Part shown: positions 6,823-11,379 of the stretch, one piece after another | Numbering within the stretch: position 1 is the stretch's first letter | How the letters are laid out: each line of letters begins with the position of its first letter | From: Bacillota bacterium | GTDB lineage: Bacteria > Bacillota > Clostridia > Peptostreptococcales > Anaerovoracaceae | Length of the DNA: 11,379 nt | Assembly: GCA_022706625.1 (NCBI GenBank) | Contig: JAKJCD010000013.1 | Span: 11,981-23,359 of the forward strand | Reading direction: 5' to 3' | Made by a program: the position numbers and the translations under genes | The notes under the pieces: model-generated | Database searches by the model: none | What the model was told of the DNA's origin: nothing | What the model saw: only the letters and a program-made list of their open reading frames with translations

Positions 6823-7845
6823 TTAAATGAGGTTCCTTCTCCGGTTCAGCTGACTATTCTCGAGAATGTCTATAGAATTCAGCGCTTTGCCGGTGCCGAT
6901 GGCTACGCAGGATTTCGGATCCTCCGCTATTATCACCGAAATGCCTGTTCTTTCCGCAATGCGTTTATCGATGCCCTGGAGCAATGCGCCCCCTCCAGTA
7001 AGCACTATCCCTCTGTTACTTATGTCCGCCGCAAGCTCAGGAGGCGTTCTTTCCAGAACCCCGTGAACGGTTTCACAGATGGTCTGCAGCGGTTCTTCAA
7101 GAGCCTCCATCATCTGCTTTGAGGTGATTTCGATAGACTTTGGCAAACCGGTGACAAGGTCTCTGCCGCGGCATTCCTGAACCACGATCTGTTCTCTGGG
7201 GTATGCGGTCCCTATAGTCATTTTCATTTCTTCCGCAGTCCGTTCGCCGATATAGAGTTTATGCTCTTTTCTCATATATTTAATTATGGCTTCATCGAAT
7301 CGGTCTCCTGCGATTTTCACTGAGTTTGATGTGACGATACCGCCAAGGGCGATGACCGCTACGTCCGTGGTCCCGCCGCCCACATCGATGATCATGATAC
7401 CGTTAGGCTGTGTGATGTCAAGTCCGGCACCGATAGCTGCAGCTACAGGTTCCTCCATCAGGTAGACGGATTTCCCTCCCGCCTGACTTGCCGCTTCTCT
7501 TACGGCTCTCTTTTCTACCTCTGTAACGCCTGATGGTACGCAAACCATGATGCGCGGCTTAAAAAACCTACTGCTGCCGCAGGTCCTGCGAATAAAATAT
7601 TTTAGCATGCGTTCTGTAACATCGTAATCGGAAATAACTCCGTCACGCAACGGTCTTACAGCCACGATATTGCTGGGAGTCCTTCCCAGCATCTGTCTTG
7701 CTTCCTCGCCTACTGCTACGATTTCATTGCTGTCCCTGTTAATCGCCACCACGGAAGGCTCCTCCAGCACGACACCTTTTCCTTTTATATAAACCAGCAC
7801 ATTGGCTGTCCCAAGGTCGATTCCTACTTCATCCGAAAATCCCAA
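6823..7845 (-). CDS. mreB: Actin-like rod-shape-determining protein MreB/Mbl
   Basis: MreB forms membrane-associated filaments that guide elongation-phase peptidoglycan synthesis. The 340-residue protein has the actin-fold nucleotide site: phosphate-1 loop GIDLGTAN (8-15), EEPVAAAIG (131-139), phosphate-2 loop IDVGGGTTD (153-161) and the adenosine loop LTGGGALL (282-289). Length is normal. The gene stands alone, without mreC or mreD, as the Firmicute paralogues Mbl and MreBH do; I cannot tell which paralogue it is. The C-terminus ends in a short basic tail (NRRRNLI). The start is TTG (7843-7845), chosen because a perfect AGGAGG lies at 7855-7860. A good sigma-A-type promoter lies at 7924-7952 and a strong terminator at 6765-6788, so it is probably monocistronic. 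It is transcribed away from the divergent cotJ cluster. Confidence 0.92.
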   Translation of the reverse strand: MGFSDEVGIDLGTANVLVYIKGKGVVLEEPSVVAINRDSNEIVAVGEEARQMLGRTPSNIVAVRPLRDGVISDYDVTERMLKYFIRRTCGSSRFFKPRIMVCVPSGVTEVEKRAVREAASQAGGKSVYLMEEPVAAAIGAGLDITQPNGIMIIDVGGGTTDVAVIALGGIVTSNSVKIAGDRFDEAIIKYMRKEHKLYIGERTAEEMKMTIGTAYPREQIVVQECRGRDLVTGLPKSIEITSKQMMEALEEPLQTICETVHGVLERTPPELAADISNRGIVLTGGGALLQGIDKRIAERTGISVIIAEDPKSCVAIGTGKALNSIDILENSQLNRRRNLI

Positions 7846-7854
7846 CTAAATATA

Positions 7855-7860
7855 CCTCCT
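7855..7860 (-). promoter_or_regulatory. Ribosome binding site fixing the TTG start of mreB
   Basis: A perfect AGGAGG on the minus strand, nine bases before the TTG at 7845-7843. Confidence 0.8.
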
Positions 7861-7923
7861 ATATCTTAAGATCCCATTAATAATCTCATAATCTCAGTTT
7901 TTTTCTGATGGACTGTCCAAAAT

Positions 7924-7952
7924 ATTATACCTAGTTCAAACAGAAATTACAA
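7924..7952 (-). promoter_or_regulatory. Sigma-A-type promoter of mreB
   Basis: The minus strand has TTGTAA (7952-7947, four of six), a 17-bp spacer and a perfect TATAAT (7929-7924). The predicted leader is about 70 nt, ending in the AGGAGG of mreB. Confidence 0.6.
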
Positions 7953-8018
7953 TTATTATTTGCATTTAAGCGAAAAGAGACAGAATTGCCTTTTTTCATT
8001 TTATGGTTTATATCAGGT

Positions 8019-8046
8019 TTGACATTACGGCTGTTAACACTAAAAT
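8019..8046 (+). promoter_or_regulatory. Sigma-A-like promoter upstream of the cotJ cluster
   Basis: A perfect TTGACA (8019-8024), a 16-bp spacer and TAAAAT (8041-8046, five of six) point at cotJA, which starts about 120 bp downstream. A vegetative promoter would be unexpected for a spore-coat operon that in B. subtilis is sigma-E dependent. Confidence 0.4.
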
Positions 8047-8101
8047 AACACTTGCGTGCAACGATACAGGCAGCTTTTTCTGTGTCAATATCCCGATAAC
8101 T

Positions 8102-8127
8102 GCATAGAATGGGATAAAGTTTACAAT
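8102..8127 (+). promoter_or_regulatory. Weak sigma-E-like elements upstream of cotJA
   Basis: GCATAGA (8102-8108) resembles a sigma-E -35 and TTTACAAT (8120-8127) a -10, but their spacing is shorter than usual. Alternatively CATAGAAT (8103-8110) matches the sigma-E -10 CATACAAT at seven of eight bases but lacks a good -35. One of these is probably the sporulation promoter; I cannot say which. Confidence 0.25.
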
Positions 8128-8167
8128 ATCCGTTACCACATTAATATAACCGAAAGGAGCACTGCAA

Positions 8168-8395
8168 TTGGATAGTTATATTGACCGGGTCCCGATGATG
8201 GCGCAGAGAGAACCGTACACGGCCCCGGCAACAGAAAATGCCTTTGATTACATCAATCTAGGGCAGCTTCCTTTGGCCATGGCATATGTGCCGTTTCAGC
8301 GATGGGAAAATCTCTACGAACCCCGCCGCGCTCTACAGAGAGGGACCATCTTTCCCAGTTTGGATATGCCTTTCTGCGGAAGGGAGATGATCTAA
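8168..8395 (+). CDS. cotJA: Spore coat-associated protein CotJA
   Basis: CotJA is a small component of the spore coat; with CotJB and CotJC it forms an inner-coat set made in the mother cell during sporulation (known from Bacillus). The 75-residue protein shows the family's pattern: a short variable N-terminus, then LGQLPLAMAYVPFQRWENLYEP (about 32-53), and the C-terminal RGTIFPSLDMPFCGRE. It has no signal peptide or membrane segment. The start is TTG (8168-8170), supported by AAAGGAG at 8153-8159 with an 8-nt gap. It is the first gene of the cotJA-cotJB-cotJC cluster; one base separates its stop from the cotJB ATG, so translation is probably coupled. Confidence 0.92.
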   Translation: MDSYIDRVPMMAQREPYTAPATENAFDYINLGQLPLAMAYVPFQRWENLYEPRRALQRGTIFPSLDMPFCGREMI

Positions 8396-8396
8396 T

Positions 8397-8654
8397 ATGG
8401 CAAGAGCATCAAGAGAAGAACTCATGAGAAATTATCAGGTAATGTGCTTTTATTTAGACGACATTACCCTCTATTTACAGACGCATCCTACTGATCAAGC
8501 CGCCCTAAGAAGCTATGAGAAATTTAAACAGCTGAAAAAGGAAGCGGCAAAAGAATATACAGACGCTTATGGGCCGCTTCACTCCGACAATGTATACGTT
8601 ACAGATCGCTGGACCTGGGCGGATATGCCCTGGCCCTGGGAAAGGCAGGAATGA
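8397..8654 (+). CDS. cotJB: Spore coat protein CotJB
   Basis: CotJB is a small spore coat protein (PF12652) required, in Bacillus, together with CotJA and CotJC for normal coat assembly. The 85-residue protein has the helical N-terminal half with the family pattern FYLDDITLYLQTHPTD (about 18-33), a charged helix, and the diagnostic C-terminal tryptophan-rich segment RWTWADMPWPWERQE (71-85). The ATG at 8397 has a GGGAG-type ribosome binding site inside the end of cotJA. Three bases separate its stop from the cotJC ATG. It appears intact and of normal length. Confidence 0.93.
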   Translation: MARASREELMRNYQVMCFYLDDITLYLQTHPTDQAALRSYEKFKQLKKEAAKEYTDAYGPLHSDNVYVTDRWTWADMPWPWERQE

Positions 8655-8657
8655 TAT

Positions 8658-9275
8658 ATGTGGACATATGAAAGATCGTTGCAGTACCCGGTAAATATCA
8701 GCAAGCCGGATGCCCAAAGCGCAAAAATAATAATAACCCAGTTCGGAGGACCGGATGGAGAACTGGCTGCATCTCAGCGTTACCTTTCCCAAAGGTACAG
8801 CATGCCTTTTAAGCAGGTGGCGGGACTCCTGACTGACATCGGAACTGAAGAAATGGCACATATGGAAATAGTTTGCGCTATTGTACACCAGCTGACAAAG
8901 AATCTGTCCCTCGAAGAAATCAAGGCATCGGGGCTCGATACCTATTTTGTCGACCATACTCTGGGTCTTTGGCCTCAGGCAGCCTCAGGCACACCTTTCA
9001 GCGCCACGGTATTACAATCCAAGGGGGATGCCATCACTGATCTTGTGGAAGATATGGCGGCGGAGCAAAAGGCAAGGACCACCTATGACAACTTACTGCG
9101 GTTCATTGACAACCCCGAGGTGAGGGATCCTTTGAAATTTCTGCGTGCCAGAGAAATCGTCCACTTCCAGAGATTTGGGGAAGGGTTGAGGATTGTGCAG
9201 GATCATCTGAATTCAAAAAACTTCTATGCTATAAATCCGGAATTTGACCTTAGAAAACCGAGGTGCGGCTCTTGA
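8658..9275 (+). CDS. cotJC: Spore coat manganese catalase CotJC
   Basis: CotJC belongs to the non-haem dimanganese catalases (ferritin-like four-helix bundle), which break down hydrogen peroxide; here it would protect or cross-link the spore coat. The 205-residue protein keeps all five metal ligands in the spacing of the Lactobacillus plantarum enzyme: Glu35 (PDGELAA), Glu65 and His68 (GTEEMAHME), Glu136 (MAAEQKAR) and His169 (EIVHFQRFGE). The C-terminal tail is short, as in other CotJC proteins, and lacks the long extension of vegetative Mn-catalases. The ATG at 8658 has a modest AGGCAGGA site about seven bases upstream. It is the last recognised gene of the cotJ cluster. No convincing terminator follows directly; a GC-rich hairpin without a T tract lies at 9347-9376. 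Confidence 0.94.
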   Translation: MWTYERSLQYPVNISKPDAQSAKIIITQFGGPDGELAASQRYLSQRYSMPFKQVAGLLTDIGTEEMAHMEIVCAIVHQLTKNLSLEEIKASGLDTYFVDHTLGLWPQAASGTPFSATVLQSKGDAITDLVEDMAAEQKARTTYDNLLRFIDNPEVRDPLKFLRAREIVHFQRFGEGLRIVQDHLNSKNFYAINPEFDLRKPRCGS

Positions 9276-9346
9276 CGAACGACTTGATGCAAGTAACATA
9301 AATCGAAAAGTATCCCACTTATGTCGGAAAAAATTATTATTGCCGG

Positions 9347-9376
9347 TGGCCGGGGCTACCATGCTGCTCCCGGCCA
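9347..9376. repeat. GC-rich inverted repeat between cotJC and the small downstream gene
   Basis: TGGCCGGG (9347-9354) pairs perfectly with CCCGGCCA (9369-9376) across a 14-nt loop. It has no T tract on the plus strand, so it is not a standard terminator. It could attenuate or stabilise transcript ends between cotJC and the gene at 9424. Confidence 0.5.
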
Positions 9377-9423
9377 TCCGATTCGTTCAGAATTTGCACT
9401 TTGCTGCCATGGAGGGTTTATAA

Positions 9424-9648
9424 ATGAAAAACTGGCTAAACAGTTTGAAAACCAGCACCCCTCAGGAAGGCTTCGAACTGGCGATCAAGCTTTCTCAAAA
9501 AGGTGTAGAATACACACAACCGTCTGAAGAGATCAGAAAGAAACTGCGCCCTAAATACTCCAGGGATGCCGAAGATCTGATATTTGCTTCTCAGGTCATC
9601 GCAATAAATTTCCAAACCGTCGCCGCTGCAAACAACTACTGGAAATGA
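9424..9648 (+). CDS. Small protein of unknown function downstream of cotJC
   Basis: I do not recognise this 74-residue protein. The ATG has a good ribosome binding site (GGAGGG, 9411-9416, 7-nt gap), which supports real translation and favours this frame over an overlapping one. The sequence is mostly helical and charged (for example FELAIKLSQKGVEYT and SEEIRKKLRPKYSRDAEDL), ends in an alanine/asparagine-rich segment finishing in NNYWK, and shows no signal peptide, membrane segment, cysteine or metal motif. It lies 148 bp after cotJC on the same strand, so a sporulation role is possible from position only. Its stop is 3 bp from the stop of the convergent M20 peptidase gene. Confidence 0.7.
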   Translation: MKNWLNSLKTSTPQEGFELAIKLSQKGVEYTQPSEEIRKKLRPKYSRDAEDLIFASQVIAINFQTVAAANNYWK

Positions 9649-9651
9649 TCC

Positions 9652-10875
9652 CTATGTCAAGTCCTCGTTGAGAAAATATAAAGCTGACAGGATATACATT
9701 TTTACGGTTTCCACAAGTTCCGGGATCTCCACATATTCATCCGCATGGTGAGGGATCAGTTGATTCCCCGCTCCCGTAACAAGCACGGGAATCCCTTTCA
9801 GGCAGTCTAAATATGTCCCGTCTGTCGCACCGGGAACTCCGCTGTATCGTTCTTCTTTTCCTGTAACCTGTCTATATGCCTTTGCAACGCATTTAACAAG
9901 AATGTCATCTTTGGAGATCTTCGTCCAAGGGCGTTCTTCAATTATTTCGAGAGTAGCTAAAAAATCCTTATCTGAGGCAGCCAACTTATCGTGTATCGAT
10001 AACAGCTGTTTTTTTAGGATTTCATGTTCCTGCCCCGGGACCGTCCTTATATCCAAAGCCATATAAGCCTCTCCCGGAACAACATTAATCTGAGGTTCTC
10101 CCTTGCTGGGGGACATGATGACGGTGGGTGTAATGCTAGGCAATCCCAAGTATTCATGCTTACCTAACCTTTCCTTTTCTTCCTGCTCCAGTTTTTCCAG
10201 CTCAAGGATTAACCAGGCAAGGCTCCAATTGGGATTGATGCCGGAAAGAGGCATGCAGCCGTGGGATTGTTTCCCGTACAGTCGGATCTCAGCTCTCATT
10301 GCTCCCTTCTGAAAGAGGCAGAGCATGTTCTCCTCCGGCTCACAGATGATTGCGCGGTCTACATTGTCGGCCCAACCCCTCCTTATGAAATCTTTTATTC
10401 CGAGCATCATCCCCTCTTCATCACAGGGAATGCAAAGGAGTATGTTCCCTTTAAATTCGATTTTTGAATCCTTGATCGCCTTTGCCGCAAATAATGCCGC
10501 TGCCAGATTCCCTTTAGTATCACATGCTCCTCTGCCATAGATCCTGTCTCCGATGATTTCTGCCCCGAAAGGATCATATTTCCATGCCTCCTGGTCTCCT
10601 GCGGTGACCACGTCCGTATGGCCTTCAAAAAGCAGCGTCTTTCCCGGTCCTGTTCCTCGGAGAAAAGCGATAACATTAGGCCTCCCCGGAACCACCTCTT
10701 CTATATAAACTTCAAACCCTTCGGCCTTTAAAAAATTGTATATAAATGTGGCCGCCTTTGTCTCGTTGGCTCCTTCCACGGTGGGATCGTAGACGCTCTT
10801 GATACGGATCAGATCTTGTAGAAAGCTGATCATTTGAGTATCGTTAAGGCTCTTTAACGCATCATTGTAATCCAT
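9652..10875 (-). CDS. M20-family metallopeptidase, ArgE/DapE-type deacylase
   Basis: This 407-residue protein belongs to the co-catalytic zinc M20 family, which includes acetylornithine deacetylase, succinyl-diaminopimelate desuccinylase and related amidohydrolases. The metal ligands and catalytic residues are present: His86 and Asp88 in GHTDVV, bridging Asp119 in GACDTKG, general base Glu153 with Glu154 in DEEG, Glu179 in CEP, and His376 in PHHADE. The lid/dimerisation domain is at about 190-300, with His205 in GKQSHGCMP. The ATG (10873-10875) follows GGAGGA at 10881-10886 with a 5-nt gap. Substrate cannot be assigned from the motifs. The arginine pathway genes are about 6 kb away and not in the same operon, so an acetylornithine or acylarginine substrate is only speculation. 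It probably has its own promoter at 10994-11023. Confidence 0.88.
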   Translation of the reverse strand: MDYNDALKSLNDTQMISFLQDLIRIKSVYDPTVEGANETKAATFIYNFLKAEGFEVYIEEVVPGRPNVIAFLRGTGPGKTLLFEGHTDVVTAGDQEAWKYDPFGAEIIGDRIYGRGACDTKGNLAAALFAAKAIKDSKIEFKGNILLCIPCDEEGMMLGIKDFIRRGWADNVDRAIICEPEENMLCLFQKGAMRAEIRLYGKQSHGCMPLSGINPNWSLAWLILELEKLEQEEKERLGKHEYLGLPSITPTVIMSPSKGEPQINVVPGEAYMALDIRTVPGQEHEILKKQLLSIHDKLAASDKDFLATLEIIEERPWTKISKDDILVKCVAKAYRQVTGKEERYSGVPGATDGTYLDCLKGIPVLVTGAGNQLIPHHADEYVEIPELVETVKMYILSALYFLNEDLT

Positions 10876-10957
10876 TTCATTCCTCCGTTTTCTTTGAAAC
10901 CCGACAAGAATAAATTTATAGAACTGCTGCCGGATTCTTCTTTTTTATTTTGCAGTC

Positions 10958-10985
10958 GCTCAGTTGCCATTGCTCAGTTGCCATT
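10958..10985. repeat. Perfect 14-bp tandem duplication in the M20 peptidase leader
   Basis: GCTCAGTTGCCATT occurs twice without spacing or mismatch (10958-10971 and 10972-10985). It starts about two bases downstream of the predicted transcription start of the peptidase gene, so it would be in the 5' leader. Confidence 0.9.
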
Positions 10986-10993
10986 TTATCACA

Positions 10994-11023
10994 ATAATAT
11001 ATTCCCGTTAACATCGCTGTCAA
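10994..11023 (-). promoter_or_regulatory. Sigma-A-type promoter of the M20 peptidase gene
   Basis: The minus strand has a perfect TTGACA (11023-11018). Eighteen bases on comes TATTAT (10999-10994), or sixteen bases on TATATT (11001-10996), each five of six to consensus. The predicted leader is about 110 nt. Confidence 0.6.
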
Positions 11024-11025
11024 TA

Positions 11026-11057
11026 AGCTGACATGAGATTTGGCACCTTTGTCAGCT
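11026..11057. repeat. 8-bp inverted repeat just upstream of the peptidase promoter
   Basis: AGCTGACA (11026-11033) and TGTCAGCT (11050-11057) are perfect inverted copies across 16 bp, starting three bases upstream of the -35. A further TGTCAG lies at 11064-11069. This is a possible operator for an unknown regulator. Confidence 0.4.
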
Positions 11058-11174
11058 TTCGTTTGTCAGTTTTTGGGGCGCTCTTTCGTTTTCGATTTCA
11101 CATAAATATAATCGACTTCGCACTTTATTAACGTTGCATTGAAAATGCTGCCAGTTTAATTGCTCTTGACACCC

Positions 11175-11195
11175 GCCGGGGACCGGAATCATAAC
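11175..11195. repeat. Decayed end of an 83-bp repeat unit
   Basis: These 21 bases match the 3' end of the 83-bp unit at 15 of 21 positions (GCCGGGG-CC--AATC-T-A-). They abut the first full unit, suggesting an older, diverged copy. Confidence 0.45.
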
Positions 11196-11197
11196 CG

Positions 11198-11240
11198 AAT
11201 GTAAACCAAATCATTCTTTGGCCGGGGTTTGGTTTACATT
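11198..11240. repeat. 13-bp inverted repeat inside repeat unit 1
   Basis: AATGTAAACCAAA (11198-11210) and TTTGGTTTACATT (11228-11240) are perfect inverted copies around a 17-nt loop. The half TGTAAACC resembles a biotin-repressor (BirA) half-site, but the halves are 23 bp apart rather than about 16. Confidence 0.9.
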
Positions 11241-11280
11241 TCCGGCGGCAGGAAGTTGCCGGGGGCCATAATCTTGATCG

Positions 11281-11323
11281 AATGTAAACCAAATCCTTCT
11301 TTGCCCGGAGTTTGGTTTATATT
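11281..11323. repeat. 13-bp inverted repeat inside repeat unit 2
   Basis: This is the same element as in unit 1 with one C-to-T change in the right arm (TTTGGTTTATATT). It leaves a G-U pair if the plus strand is transcribed, but a C-A mismatch if the minus strand is. The loop differs from unit 1 at three of 17 bases. Confidence 0.9.
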
Positions 11324-11379
11324 TCCGGCGGCAGGAAGTTGCCGGGGGCCATAATCTTGATCGAATGTAAACCAAATCC

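Larger units (their letters stand above)
7846..8167. other. Divergent intergenic region between mreB and cotJA
   Basis: This 322-bp AT-rich stretch holds the mreB ribosome binding site and promoter on the minus strand and candidate cotJ promoters on the plus strand (8019-8046 and 8102-8127). I see no ORF with a ribosome binding site, no RNA gene, no terminator and no long repeat in it. Confidence 0.6.
10876..11379. other. Non-coding region upstream of the M20 peptidase gene
   Basis: About 500 bp without a credible ORF. It holds the peptidase ribosome binding site and promoter, a 14-bp tandem duplication, an inverted TGTCAG/CTGACA repeat, and the 83-bp repeat array that runs off the right edge. 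On the plus strand there is a perfect TATAAT at 11107-11112 without a -35, and TTGACA (11166-11171) with CATAAC 18 bp on. Either might transcribe the array, but both are weak. Confidence 0.6.
11196..11379. repeat. Array of 83-bp tandem repeats (two full units and the start of a third)
   Basis: Unit 1 is 11196-11278, unit 2 is 11279-11361, and a third unit begins at 11362 and is cut by the window end after 18 bases. The two full units are identical at 79 of 83 positions. The four differences all lie in the first half: three in the hairpin loop and one in a stem arm. The last 38 bases of the units, including CCGGC-GGCAGGAAGTT-GCCGG, are identical. The period is far too long for a CRISPR repeat, and there is no unique spacer. 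The origin and function are unknown. Confidence 0.92.

Noticed and set aside
8505..8957. A 150-codon minus-strand ORF across cotJB and cotJC
   Set aside because: It is a shadow frame opposite two clear coat genes, with a cysteine- and phenylalanine-rich translation and no domain.
9296..9324. Terminator after cotJC from the ACATAA/TTATGT inverted repeat
   Set aside because: The stem is only six AT-rich pairs around a long loop, and no T tract follows.
9321..9527. A 68-codon plus-strand ORF (starting MSEKIIIAGGRG) overlapping the small gene at 9424
   Set aside because: It has no ribosome binding site and no recognisable domain. It overlaps the better-supported 9424 gene by about 100 bases in another frame and crosses the GC-rich hairpin.
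11196..11379. CRISPR array
   Set aside because: The repeat period is 83 bp with the whole unit conserved and no unique spacers, and no cas gene is nearby.
11196..11379. Ends of an insertion sequence or MITE
   Set aside because: The units are tandem and abutting, with no target-site duplication or transposase in view. The inverted repeats are internal hairpins, not element ends.
1..11379. tRNA, rRNA or known riboswitch
   Set aside because: I saw no cloverleaf-like sequence with a T-arm GTTCGAATC-type motif in any intergenic gap, and no recognisable riboswitch core. The gaps are mostly too short.

Overview
The window looks like chromosomal DNA of an anaerobic, endospore-forming Firmicute of the class Clostridia. 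The reasons are a cotJA-cotJB-cotJC spore-coat cluster, strong AGGAGG-type ribosome binding sites, several TTG and GTG starts, a three-gene arginine deiminase operon and an actin-like MreB/Mbl protein. I cannot name a genus from the sequence alone. Most genes are ordinary and intact. The left end cuts a gene and the right end cuts a repeat array.

Layout from left to right. Bases 1-542 (+) hold the C-terminal half of an AI-2E-family membrane transporter. It converges on the arginine deiminase operon, with a shared bidirectional terminator at 542-577. The operon runs on the minus strand from 3847 to 615 in the order arcB (ornithine carbamoyltransferase), arcA (arginine deiminase), arcC (carbamate kinase). 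Together these convert arginine to citrulline, then ornithine plus carbamoyl phosphate, then ATP, CO2 and ammonia. No arginine/ornithine antiporter lies in the window. Upstream, also on the minus strand and separated by a terminator (3991-4024), is a MocR-type GntR/aminotransferase-like regulator (4060-5559). Its aminotransferase domain lacks the PLP-binding lysine, and its promoter places the transcription start on the start codon. Next on the minus strand come a THUMP-domain RNA methyltransferase (5618-6748) and mreB (6823-7845), separated by a clear terminator.

A 322-bp intergenic stretch then separates divergent mreB from the plus-strand spore-coat cluster cotJA-cotJB-cotJC (8168-9275). 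CotJC is a manganese catalase with all five metal ligands present. A small unrecognised gene (9424-9648) follows on the same strand. Its stop codon lies 3 bp from that of a convergent M20-family metallopeptidase (ArgE/DapE type, 9652-10875, minus strand).

The last 504 bp are non-coding. They carry a sigma-A-type promoter for the peptidase gene, a perfect 14-bp tandem duplication just downstream of the predicted transcription start, and an array of 83-bp tandem repeats (from 11196, running off the window). Each complete repeat unit holds a 13-bp inverted repeat.

The points most worth following up are the regulator without its PLP lysine and with a predicted leaderless transcript, the 83-bp hairpin repeat array, and the 9-bp repeats in the arc operon leader. 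I found no convincing new defence system, mobile element, CRISPR array, tRNA or rRNA.
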